Positions 51,772-59,912 of a DNA stretch of 64,000 nt are shown one piece after another. The stretch comes from Yoonia vestfoldensis DSM 16212 (GTDB taxonomy: Bacteria; Pseudomonadota; Alphaproteobacteria; Rhodobacterales; Rhodobacteraceae): positions 157,896-221,895 of the forward strand of contig NZ_KB907978.1 of assembly GCF_000382265.1 (NCBI RefSeq). Direction: 5' to 3'. The number at the start of each line of letters is the position of its first letter. Position 1 is the first letter of the stretch. Made by a program: the position numbers and the translations under genes. The notes beneath the pieces were generated by a model. The model was not told where the DNA came from. It did no database searches and was given only the letters and a program-made list of their open reading frames with translations.

Positions 51772-52704
51772 TTGGCACGCGACAAAGCCAGCGAGAATTT
51801 CATCGCCCCTGTCCGCAATTTGCTGGTGGGGGTGCTGGTGCTTGCGCTGCTGGCGGTCTTTGCGGTCTGGCGGATCGACAGCCCGCGGGTGGAACGGCTG
51901 CGCATGGCGGTGATCGACCGCGTGCTGCCGTCGTTTGATTGGGTCATGGCGCCGGTGAGCGCCACTGCCGACCTGATCGCCGATTTCCAGAGCTATCAGC
52001 GGCTCGCAGCCCAGAACCAGGACCTGCGCCGCGAATTGCAGCAGATGAAGGCATGGCGCGAGGCCGCGCTGCAGCTTGAACAGGAAAACGCCAAGCTGCT
52101 GGACCTCAACAACGTGCGGATCGACCCAAAGCTGACGTTTGTCACCGGGGTCGTGATGACAGACAGCGGATCGCCGTTTCGCCAGTCGGTCCTGCTGAAC
52201 GTGGGCGCACGCGACGGGATCGTCGATGGCTGGCCCACGATGGACGGGATCGGGCTGGCCGGACGGATCGCCGGTGTCGGCCGTGAAACGAGCCGTGTGC
52301 TGCTGCTGACCGATACGTCAAGCCGAATCCCGATCACGATCCTGCCTTCGGGGCAACGCGCGATCCTTGCGGGGGACAGCACGGCCAACCCGCTGATCGA
52401 GTTTCTCGAAGACCGCGCTGCCGTCCGTCCCGGCGACAGGGTCGTTTCATCGGGCGACGGGCGCGTCTTTCCCGCCGACCTGCTGATCGGCCAGGTGGCG
52501 CTTGGCACCGACAATCGCCTGCGGGTGCGTCTGGCCGCCGATTATCAGCGGCTGGAATTCCTGCGTGTCCTGCGCGCCCAGCCGCACGAGGAGATCAACG
52601 ACCCCGGCCGTCTGCTGACCCCGCTGCCCGAGGTCTACGGGCCATCGGCGCTCAATCCTGCCACGCTCCCGACCGCGCAAGCCGGAGAAGCCGCAGATGG
52701 CTGA
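51772..52704 (+). CDS. mreC: rod-shape determining protein MreC
   Basis: Periplasmic scaffold of the elongasome, 310 residues. A TTG start at 51772 is used (MARDKASENF), with GAGG about 11 bases upstream. One membrane helix (NLLVGVLVLALLAVFAVW), a coiled coil (about residues 70-110) and a beta domain with SPFRQSVLLNVGARDGI and GRVFPADLLIGQV follow. It overlaps mreD by 8 bp. The tail is proline- and alanine-rich. Confidence 0.95.
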   Translation: MARDKASENFIAPVRNLLVGVLVLALLAVFAVWRIDSPRVERLRMAVIDRVLPSFDWVMAPVSATADLIADFQSYQRLAAQNQDLRRELQQMKAWREAALQLEQENAKLLDLNNVRIDPKLTFVTGVVMTDSGSPFRQSVLLNVGARDGIVDGWPTMDGIGLAGRIAGVGRETSRVLLLTDTSSRIPITILPSGQRAILAGDSTANPLIEFLEDRAAVRPGDRVVSSGDGRVFPADLLIGQVALGTDNRLRVRLAADYQRLEFLRVLRAQPHEEINDPGRLLTPLPEVYGPSALNPATLPTAQAGEAADG

Positions 52705-53236
52705 TGTCGCGGATGCCGCCACCTGGGCCAAGCGCGCGGTTTTCGTGTTGCTGGCCTGCGTGATCGCGGTTGCGCAGCTTGTCCCGCTTGATCTGGAACC
52801 GGCGACTTGGGCGGCGCCCGATTTGTTGCTGGCCATGATGTGCGTCTGGGTGGCACGCAGACCTGATTATGCGCCTGTCTACATCATCGCTGCGGTCTTT
52901 TTTGCAGCAGATCTGTTCTTCCAACGCCCGCCAGGGCTTTGGGCTGCATTGGTCGTTCTGCTGTCCGAGGCGATCCGCAACCGCCACCGTGATTTGCGCA
53001 GCATGACATTCGTCGCGGAATGGGCGTTCGTCGCACTCGGGCTGGTGGCGATCACATTGGCGAACAGGTTCGTCCTTGCTATTGTGATGACACCACAGGC
53101 ACCCTTGGGGCTGACGATGATGCAACTTGGCGGCACCATCGTCGTCTATCCTCTGGTCGCGCTTGTGGCCCATTACCTGTTCGGCGTGGCGCATCCCGCC
53201 CCCGGCGACATGCGAAAGATTGGACAACGGTCATGA
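52697..53236 (+). CDS. mreD: rod-shape determining membrane protein MreD
   Basis: Small integral membrane partner of MreC, 179 residues with about five or six helices, including RAVFVLLACVIAVAQLVPL and FVALGLVAITLANRFVLAIV. Sequence conservation is low, so position between mreC and mrdA plus the helix pattern make the identification. It overlaps mreC by 8 bp and mrdA by 4 bp (ATGA). Confidence 0.93.
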   Translation: MADVADAATWAKRAVFVLLACVIAVAQLVPLDLEPATWAAPDLLLAMMCVWVARRPDYAPVYIIAAVFFAADLFFQRPPGLWAALVVLLSEAIRNRHRDLRSMTFVAEWAFVALGLVAITLANRFVLAIVMTPQAPLGLTMMQLGGTIVVYPLVALVAHYLFGVAHPAPGDMRKIGQRS

Positions 53237-55173
53237 AACGTCCCCCAAAGGATGTGATCCAGAGCTCTCGTATCATCGGGCGTCGTGCTTTGGTGGTGGG
53301 TGGTCTGCAACTTGGCGTGATGGGGATTATCGGGTTCCGCCTGCGCGACATGCAGATCGAACAGGCTGACCAGTACCGGATGCTCGCCGAGGAAAACCGG
53401 ATCAGCATGCGCCTGCTGCCACCCGCGCGCGGCATGATCTTTGACCGCAACGGGATCGCCATCGCAGCGAATGAGCAGAATTACCGTGTCGTGATGGTGC
53501 GCGAGGATGCGGGTGACATCGAACAGGTGCTGGCGCGTCTGACCGAGATCATCGACATTCCCCCCGACGCCCTGACGCGCGCGATGGACGAAATGAGCCG
53601 CCGCGCGCCATTCGTCCCCGTCACGATCCTTGAACGCGTGTCCTGGGATGACGTCGCACAGATCAATCTGAACACGCCCGTATTGCCTGGCGTGCAGGCC
53701 GAAGTCGGGCTGAGCCGTTATTATCCGATGGGCGAAGATATGGCCCATGTCGTCGGCTATGTCGGGCCCGTAAGTGATTATGACCTCAGTCAGATCGACG
53801 ACCCTGACCCGCTGCTGCAGATCCCACGTTTCGAATACGGCAAGACAGGCGCGGAAAACCGGCTGGAAGAGGATTTGCGCGGCAGCGCCGGCACCCGCCG
53901 GATCGAGATCAGCGCCGCTGGCCGGATCATGCGCGAACTGGACCGGCAGGAAGGTATCCCCGGCAAGGACGTGCAACTGGCCATCGACGCGCGGCTGCAA
54001 TCCTATGTGCAGGCGCGGCTGGACGGCGAATCCGCCAGCGCCGTGGTGATCGACCTCGAAAACGGCGATCTGCGCGCGGTCGTGTCCTCGCCATCATTCG
54101 ATCCCAACATGTTCGTGCGCGGCATCTCGGTTGCGGACTGGCAGGCATTGATGGAAAACAAATACCGCCCGATGGCAGCCAAGGCGGTACAAGGCACCTA
54201 TCCGCCCGGATCGACCTTCAAGATGGTCACGTTGATGGCCGCGATGGAAGCGGGGGTGATCACCGCTGAGGACACGGTCTATTGCCCCGGCCATGCCGAT
54301 GTCAGCAACATCCGTTTCCACTGCTGGAAACGCGGCGGCCACGGCAATATGAACCTGCACGAATCCATGAAGCAAAGCTGCGACGTCTATTATTACGATA
54401 TCGCGCAGCGTGTCGGTATCGACAAGATGGCCGAAATGGCGCGCAAGCTGGGTCTTGGCGTGCGTCACGACCTGCCGCTCTCTGCGGTGGCCACCGGGAT
54501 CGCGCCGGACCGCGAATGGAAAGCGACCGTCCGGGGTGAGAACTGGCGGATCGGCGACACGGTCAACGCCTCGATCGGACAGGGCTATGTGCTGACATCT
54601 CCGATGCAACTGGCGGTGATGACCGCCCGTCTGGCCACCGGACGCGAAATCAAGCCGCGCCTGATCCGGCTGATCGACGGGGTTGAACAACCCAGCGGGC
54701 TGGGGCCAAGTTTGGGGTTGAACGAAAACACGCTGCGCCGGGTCCGCGCGTCGATGGATGCGGTTTGCAATCATAACCGTGGCACCGCCTATGGATCGCG
54801 TATCCTTGCCGAAGACCGCAAGATGGCGGGCAAGACCGGCACCAGCCAGGTGCGCCGCATCACCCCAGAGGAACGCGCGGCAGGCGTGATCCGCAACGAG
54901 GATCTGCCGTGGGAACGCCGCGACCATGCGCTTTTCGTCGGTTATGCACCCGTCGAGAACCCGCGCTATGCCGTGTCGGTCGTGGTCGAACACGGCGGCG
55001 GCGGGTCCGCAGCGGCAGCCCCGGTGGCGCGTGACATCCTGTTGCAGGCCCAATATGGTGGCCCTCCCCCGCTTGACGCCTATCCCAGCAATCTGCGTGA
55101 CCAGATCGCAGAACAGCAGCGCCGGATCGCGGACCGTATCCCTGCGGGCACCCGCAGCCAGGGCCGCGCATGA
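53233..55173 (+). CDS. mrdA: penicillin-binding protein 2
   Basis: Elongasome transpeptidase of 646 residues, from ATG 53233. A short N-terminal helix (ALVVGGLQLGVMGIIGF) is followed by the pedestal domain and the transpeptidase with S-x2-K in PGSTFKMVTL, SxN-equivalent SCD in MKQSCDVYYYD and K-T-G in MAGKTGTSQ. LPPARGMIFDRNG is the usual dimerisation-domain start. It is coupled to mreD and rodA by ATGA overlaps. Confidence 0.97.
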   Translation: MKRPPKDVIQSSRIIGRRALVVGGLQLGVMGIIGFRLRDMQIEQADQYRMLAEENRISMRLLPPARGMIFDRNGIAIAANEQNYRVVMVREDAGDIEQVLARLTEIIDIPPDALTRAMDEMSRRAPFVPVTILERVSWDDVAQINLNTPVLPGVQAEVGLSRYYPMGEDMAHVVGYVGPVSDYDLSQIDDPDPLLQIPRFEYGKTGAENRLEEDLRGSAGTRRIEISAAGRIMRELDRQEGIPGKDVQLAIDARLQSYVQARLDGESASAVVIDLENGDLRAVVSSPSFDPNMFVRGISVADWQALMENKYRPMAAKAVQGTYPPGSTFKMVTLMAAMEAGVITAEDTVYCPGHADVSNIRFHCWKRGGHGNMNLHESMKQSCDVYYYDIAQRVGIDKMAEMARKLGLGVRHDLPLSAVATGIAPDREWKATVRGENWRIGDTVNASIGQGYVLTSPMQLAVMTARLATGREIKPRLIRLIDGVEQPSGLGPSLGLNENTLRRVRASMDAVCNHNRGTAYGSRILAEDRKMAGKTGTSQVRRITPEERAAGVIRNEDLPWERRDHALFVGYAPVENPRYAVSVVVEHGGGGSAAAAPVARDILLQAQYGGPPPLDAYPSNLRDQIAEQQRRIADRIPAGTRSQGRA

Positions 55174-56309
55174 GCTATCTTGAATACAACACCAAATTCG
55201 TTCCGACCGGGGTGCGAAAGCTTCTCTACCTCAACTGGCCGCTGGTCCTGTTGCTGATCGCGGTCGCCTGTGCCGGATTCCTGATGCTCTATTCGGTCGG
55301 CGGCGGATCAGTGACCCCGTGGATGGAACCGCAGATGAAACGTTTTGCCCTCGGGTTGGCCGTGATGATCACCGTCGCGATGGTGCCGATCTGGTTCTGG
55401 CGGAACATGGCTTTCGTCGCCTTCGGCGGGTCGGTCCTGCTGCTGCTTGGCGTCGAGTTCTTTGGCGAGGTGCGGATGGGCGCACAGCGCTGGATCGACC
55501 TCGGGTTCATGCGCCTGCAACCTTCGGAGCTGACCAAGATCACCTTGGTGATGTTTCTGGCCGCTTACTATGACTGGCTGCCGCTGGATCGCAAATCGCA
55601 TCCGTTCTGGGTGATGGTGCCGGTGATCGTGATCCTTGTGCCGGTCGCGCTGGTACTGCAACAGCCTGACCTCGGGACGGCGTTGCTGCTGTTGATGGGC
55701 GGCGGCGCGGTGATGTTTCTCGCCGGGGTGCATTGGGCCTATTTCGCCACCGTCGTCACAGCGGGTGTCGGCGGTATCATCGCCGTTCTGGAAAGCAGGG
55801 GCACGACGTGGCAAGTCCTGCAAGACTATCAATATCGCCGGATCGACACCTTTTTGGACCCTACCAATGACCCGCTGGGCGCCGGCTACAACATCACCCA
55901 GGCCAAGATCGCGCTCGGCTCTGGCGGGTGGACGGGACGTGGCTTCATGCAAGGGACCCAGTCGCAACTGAACTTCCTGCCCGAAAAGCACACGGATTTC
56001 ATCTTTACCACCTTGGCCGAGGAATTCGGCTTTGTCGGCGCGATCACGCTGCTGGTGCTTTATACGCTGATCATCCTGTTCTGCATCGCCTCTGCGATGT
56101 CGAACAAGGACAGGTTCGGCGCGCTGCTGACGCTGGGGATCGCCGTGACGTTCTTTCTGTTCTTCGCGGTGAACATGGCGATGGTGACAGGCCTTGCACC
56201 CGTCGTCGGGGTGCCTTTGCCGCTGGTCAGCTATGGCGGATCGGCGATGCTGGTGCTGATGGCCGCGTTCGGACTGGTCCAAAGCGCCCATGTCCATAGG
56301 CCACGCTGA
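55170..56309 (+). CDS. rodA: rod-shape determining glycosyltransferase (SEDS)
   Basis: SEDS-family peptidoglycan polymerase of 379 residues with about ten helices. Diagnostic stretches are RWIDLGFMRLQPSELTKI, LQQPDLGTALLLLMGG and LPEKHTDFIFTTLAEEFGF, the latter two carrying the catalytic and FtsW/RodA signature residues, with PLPLVSYGGSAM near the C-terminus. It partners PBP2 in sidewall synthesis. It overlaps mrdA by 4 bp and the next gene by one base. Confidence 0.97.
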   Translation: MSYLEYNTKFVPTGVRKLLYLNWPLVLLLIAVACAGFLMLYSVGGGSVTPWMEPQMKRFALGLAVMITVAMVPIWFWRNMAFVAFGGSVLLLLGVEFFGEVRMGAQRWIDLGFMRLQPSELTKITLVMFLAAYYDWLPLDRKSHPFWVMVPVIVILVPVALVLQQPDLGTALLLLMGGGAVMFLAGVHWAYFATVVTAGVGGIIAVLESRGTTWQVLQDYQYRRIDTFLDPTNDPLGAGYNITQAKIALGSGGWTGRGFMQGTQSQLNFLPEKHTDFIFTTLAEEFGFVGAITLLVLYTLIILFCIASAMSNKDRFGALLTLGIAVTFFLFFAVNMAMVTGLAPVVGVPLPLVSYGGSAMLVLMAAFGLVQSAHVHRPR

Positions 56310-57241
56310 TGTCGAAGGTTCTCTTTGCAGCCAAGCCTCAGGCCTGGGACGATTATGAACACCCCTTGTCGGATGCCTTTGCAAAAGCCGGACTGTCGGT
56401 GGATCTGTCACGCAGCCATGCCGCGGCCGAGACGGATTACATCGTCTTTGCTCCCAACGGTCCATTGCGGGACTTTGCGCCTTATGTGAAGGCCAAGGCA
56501 GTACTCAGTCTGTGGGCCGGTGTCGAAACCATCGTGGGCAACCCCACGCTGACCCAGCCCTTGTGTCGTCTGGTCGATCCCGGTCTGACGCGCGGCATGG
56601 TGGAATGGGTGACAGGCCATGTGCTGCGCCATCATCTGGGGATGGATGCGCATATCCTTGGGCAGGACGGAATCTGGCGCGACGGGATCAGCCCACCGCT
56701 GGCCGCCGAACGCCCTGTGACGCTCCTTGGCATCGGCGCGCTGGGGGCGGCGTGCGGGCAGGCGCTGGCGGCGCTGGGCTTTGCGGTGACAGGCTGGAGC
56801 AGACAGCCCAAGGACGTGGCCAACCTGCGCTGCCTGCATGGCGCGGATGGCCTGCAAGAGGCGCTGCGCGATGCGCAGGTCGTCGTGACGCTGTTGCCGC
56901 AAACAGCGGACACGCAGAACATCCTGAACGCGCGGACTTTGGCGCTGCTGGCAAAAGGTGCCTTCGTGATCAACCCTGGTCGCGGCCCGCTGATCGACGA
57001 CGAGGCCCTTTTGGCCGCACTGGACAGCGGGCAGATCGCGCATGCGACGCTTGATGTCTTCCGCCGCGAACCCTTGCCAGTGGATCATCCGTTCTGGGCG
57101 CATCCGCGTGTTACCGTCACCCCCCATATCGCCGCCACCACACGGCCCGCGACTGCGGCAAGGATCATCGCCGAGAATGTTCGCCGTGGCGAGGCGGGTC
57201 TGCCGTTCTTGAACGTGGTTGACCGGCAGTTGGGGTATTAG
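56309..57241 (+). CDS. D-2-hydroxyacid dehydrogenase (glyoxylate/hydroxypyruvate reductase A-like)
   Basis: A 310-residue NAD(P)-dependent dehydrogenase, closest in form to GhrA. The cofactor motif is LLGIGALGAACGQAL, and the catalytic residues are in VINPGRGPLIDDEALL, DVFRREPLP and HPRVTVTPHIAA (arginine, glutamate, histidine). Its ATG overlaps the rodA stop (TGATG), so it is translated from the cell-wall operon transcript. No functional link between this enzyme and wall synthesis is established. Confidence 0.92.
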   Translation: MSKVLFAAKPQAWDDYEHPLSDAFAKAGLSVDLSRSHAAAETDYIVFAPNGPLRDFAPYVKAKAVLSLWAGVETIVGNPTLTQPLCRLVDPGLTRGMVEWVTGHVLRHHLGMDAHILGQDGIWRDGISPPLAAERPVTLLGIGALGAACGQALAALGFAVTGWSRQPKDVANLRCLHGADGLQEALRDAQVVVTLLPQTADTQNILNARTLALLAKGAFVINPGRGPLIDDEALLAALDSGQIAHATLDVFRREPLPVDHPFWAHPRVTVTPHIAATTRPATAARIIAENVRRGEAGLPFLNVVDRQLGY

Positions 57242-57265
57242 GGTCGCGTTCCTGCGGCACGCGCT

Positions 57266-57326
57266 GCCTCCGGCGGGGATCACGTCAAATCGCGCTCTGC
57301 GCGAATTGACGAGCTCGGAAGATGGG
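57266..57326 (+). repeat. dispersed repeat, copy E, interrupted by a 27 bp hairpin
   Basis: GCCTCCGGCGGGGAT and GAGCTCGGAAGATGGG are the two halves of the same family as copy D. Between them lies an almost perfect 12 bp stem GTCAAATCGCGC/GCGCGAATTGAC (57284-57310, one mismatch). The hairpin can also act as a terminator for the mre operon, though no T run follows. Confidence 0.65.
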
Positions 57327-57332
57327 ACGACG

Positions 57333-58112
57333 TCAGCGCAATTTGGGCGGCCTTGTCGGATCCATGCCGGGGGCCGCGGGACCGGGGGCGGCGGCGGCAG
57401 GTTCGGGCAGATCGAAGCGCAGGCCGACCGTTGCCAGACGTGCGGCCATCGGGTCGCTGGCGCGCACGAATAGCACATCCATCATCCCCGCCTCTATCCC
57501 TGAGAACGTCAGCGCCTCGCCTGCGGCAGAGGCCAGCGCCTTTTCGGCACCGTCCAGCGCATCGACGAAAGCCAGCACATGACCCTTGGCGCCGGTGTCA
57601 TAGGTGACTTCAGCCAGATAGGCCGCCCGCGCGAGCCCTGCCGCGATGGCGAGCTTGCGGTCAAGCCCCGTGATCACGCTTTGCGGCAGGTGGCGGGGGG
57701 CGGCGATGGCGGTCAGCCGCGCCTCGGTTTCCAATGGGGCATGCAGCAGGGTCTGCGCCAGCCAGTCGACCGCATCCGCAGGGATCAGCATGGCGGAAGG
57801 TGCAACCTCGAGGTTCAGGCCCAGCCCGACCCCCTGCCCTGCCAGCATCTGCACCAGCGCCCGCCCCGGCAAGGCGGCATAGGGGGCGATCCGGCCCACG
57901 AAATCGGACAGCCGTTCTTCACGGTCGAAGATCAGCGCATATTGCCCGTCTTCGACATCGAACAGCGCAGGCGTGATCTGGTCGCCATCCGCCTCGCCGC
58001 CCAAGAGCAGATAGATTTCGCTGTCGGCCAGCCGTTCATAGAACCGCAGCCGCGCGGCATCGTCGTCGGGTGCCGCCTCCATCGCCGCATGGGCGGTGTC
58101 GAGATCGGTCAT
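57333..58112 (-). CDS. SseB-like family protein
   Basis: A 259-residue cytoplasmic protein with N-terminal SseB-like domain: ARLRFYERLADSEIYLLLG, FDVEDGQYALIFDREERLSDF and GLGLNLEVAPSAMLI. Other members are type III secretion-related or of unknown function, so no role is assigned. The C-terminus is rich in proline and alanine. ATG 58112 is chosen; it is 4 bp after the upstream dehydrogenase stop, so the two genes form an operon. Confidence 0.82.
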   Translation of the reverse strand: MTDLDTAHAAMEAAPDDDAARLRFYERLADSEIYLLLGGEADGDQITPALFDVEDGQYALIFDREERLSDFVGRIAPYAALPGRALVQMLAGQGVGLGLNLEVAPSAMLIPADAVDWLAQTLLHAPLETEARLTAIAAPRHLPQSVITGLDRKLAIAAGLARAAYLAEVTYDTGAKGHVLAFVDALDGAEKALASAAGEALTFSGIEAGMMDVLFVRASDPMAARLATVGLRFDLPEPAAAAPGPAAPGMDPTRPPKLR

Positions 58113-58116
58113 CCGC

Positions 58117-58986
58117 TCAGAGCGCCTGCAGCCGTTTGAACAGCGCAGACGTGTCCCAGCGCCCGCCGCCCATTTTCTGCACGTCCTTGTAGAATTGATC
58201 CACAAGGGCGGTCACCGGCAGGCTCGCGCCGTTTTCATTGGCTGTATCAAGGCAGATGCCCAGATCCTTGCGCATCCAGTCCACGGCGAAACCATGCGTG
58301 AAATGGTCGTCCAGCATGGTCTTGTAGCGGTTGTTCATCTGCCAGCTGCCTGCGGCCCCCTGGCTGATCACCTCTATCACGGCATGCCCGTCAAGGCCCG
58401 CCTTGTCGGCGAAATGCAGCGCCTCGGACAAGCCCTGCACCAGCCCTGCGATGGCGATCTGGTTGCACATCTTGGTCATCTGCCCGGCACCGCTGTCTCC
58501 GATCCGGCGGGCGAGCTTGGCATAGACCGCGATCACCGCGCTGATCGTGTCATAATCGGCCTGATCGCCGCCGCACATGATCGACAGTTGCGCGTTTTCC
58601 GCACCGGCCTGCCCGCCCGAGATCGGCGCATCGACAAAGCCGAGGCCCTTGTCCTTGGCGGCGGTGTAAAGCTCGCGCGTGACCTTGGCGGACACCGTGG
58701 TGTGATCGACAAAGATTGCCCCCTTGCCCATCGTGGAAAACGCGCCGTCCGGCCCTGTGCAGACGGCGCGCAAGTCATCGTCGTTGCCCACGCAGGCCAG
58801 CACGATATCAGCCCCTTGCGCGGCGGCGGCGGGTGTGTCGGCGGCGCTGCCACCATGTTTGGCGACCCAGGCATCCGCCTTGGTGCGGGTGCGGTTATAA
58901 ACCGTCACGTCGTGCCCCGCGGCGGCCAGATGCCCCGCCATGGGAAAGCCCATCACGCCAAGGCCGAGAAAAGCGAGTTTTGTCAT
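58117..58986 (-). CDS. 3-hydroxyisobutyrate dehydrogenase family protein
   Basis: NAD-dependent beta-hydroxyacid dehydrogenase of 289 residues. It has the cofactor motif LAFLGLGVMGFPMAGHLA, the substrate block FVDAPISGGQAGAENAQL, and the catalytic lysine in GAGQMTKMCNQ. The family includes tartronate semialdehyde reductase and 3-hydroxyisobutyrate dehydrogenase, and the substrate cannot be settled. It is the upstream partner of the SseB-like gene. Confidence 0.92.
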   Translation of the reverse strand: MTKLAFLGLGVMGFPMAGHLAAAGHDVTVYNRTRTKADAWVAKHGGSAADTPAAAAQGADIVLACVGNDDDLRAVCTGPDGAFSTMGKGAIFVDHTTVSAKVTRELYTAAKDKGLGFVDAPISGGQAGAENAQLSIMCGGDQADYDTISAVIAVYAKLARRIGDSGAGQMTKMCNQIAIAGLVQGLSEALHFADKAGLDGHAVIEVISQGAAGSWQMNNRYKTMLDDHFTHGFAVDWMRKDLGICLDTANENGASLPVTALVDQFYKDVQKMGGGRWDTSALFKRLQAL

Positions 58987-59052
58987 GATCCGATGTCCTG
59001 TTCAGTTGTGGCAAGGATAGGCCGTCACACGCAGGGTCAAGCCCCGCCCCGG

Positions 59053-59190
59053 TCAAAGCTGCCCGCGTATCATGTCAGACCGCGCCGGAAGGGCAAGCCC
59101 GCCGAAACCGGGCAGGATTTCGACGATCACGGCTTTGTCGTTGTATTCAGACCGCATTTCGCGGATATACTCAGCTTGTCTGTGCATCAT
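59053..59190 (-). CDS. possible small protein, 45 residues
   Basis: A frame from ATG 59190 (or 59187) with a run of plausible protein sequence: EYIREMRSEYNDKAVIVEIL and PGFGGLALPARSDMIRGQL. It has no recognised family and no strong ribosome site. It lies alone between the dehydrogenase and kpsT, in a 272 bp region that otherwise holds only the kpsT promoter. Confidence 0.3.
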   Translation of the reverse strand: MMHRQAEYIREMRSEYNDKAVIVEILPGFGGLALPARSDMIRGQL

Positions 59191-59258
59191 CAGGGCCTGT
59201 TAACGTCTTGTCGGCAATTGTGCCAAAGACCTCTTTGTCAGGCACTTACAGGAACCCA

Positions 59259-59912
59259 ATGCTGGAATTCGCGAATGTCAGCAAATCCTTCTGGACCGGA
59301 ACCCAGCGCAAGGTGATCCTTGACCGTGTATCGTTCCGCGTGGAATTAGGTAATTCGCTGGGCATCCTTGCACCCAACGGCACCGGCAAGACAACGCTGA
59401 TCAACATGATGGCGGGCCTTGAAAAACCTGACGAGGGCACGATCACGCGCAATTGCCGGATTTCCTTTCCCTTGGGTTTTATGGGTGGTGTGATCGGCAA
59501 GCTCAGCGCGATGGAAAACAGCCGCTATATCGCGCGGATCTACGGGCTCGACCCCGATTATGTAGAGGCTTTCTGCCGCTGGCTTTGCGGGATCGAGGAA
59601 TATTTCGACATGCCCGTCGGGACATATTCCAGCGGGATGAAACAGCGGTTCACCTTTGCGCTGATGCTGGCGCTGGAATTCGACATCTACCTGATCGACG
59701 AAGGCATGCCGAGCGCCACCGACGCGGAATTCAACCGCAAGGCGGGCGACATCCTGCGCGAGAGGCTGGAAAGCACAACGATCATCATCGTGTCGCATCA
59801 GGCTGCAACGCTGGAACGGTTCGCCCGGTCAGCCGCCGTGCTGCGCAACGGGCAGCTTTACATGTTTGATACCCTCGAAGAGGCAAAGGCGCTTTATGAC
59901 TATCAAACCTAG
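59259..59912 (+). CDS. kpsT: capsule polysaccharide export ABC ATPase (KpsT-like)
   Basis: A 217-residue ATPase that would drive export of a lipid-linked capsule polysaccharide with a KpsM permease. The P-loop reads LAPNGTGKTTL, with alanine in place of the first glycine; the signature is YSSGMKQRF and Walker B is FDIYLIDEG. ATG 59259 follows AGGA. It overlaps kpsE by 17 bp. The permease gene kpsM is not in this window. Confidence 0.9.
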   Translation: MLEFANVSKSFWTGTQRKVILDRVSFRVELGNSLGILAPNGTGKTTLINMMAGLEKPDEGTITRNCRISFPLGFMGGVIGKLSAMENSRYIARIYGLDPDYVEAFCRWLCGIEEYFDMPVGTYSSGMKQRFTFALMLALEFDIYLIDEGMPSATDAEFNRKAGDILRERLESTTIIIVSHQAATLERFARSAAVLRNGQLYMFDTLEEAKALYDYQT

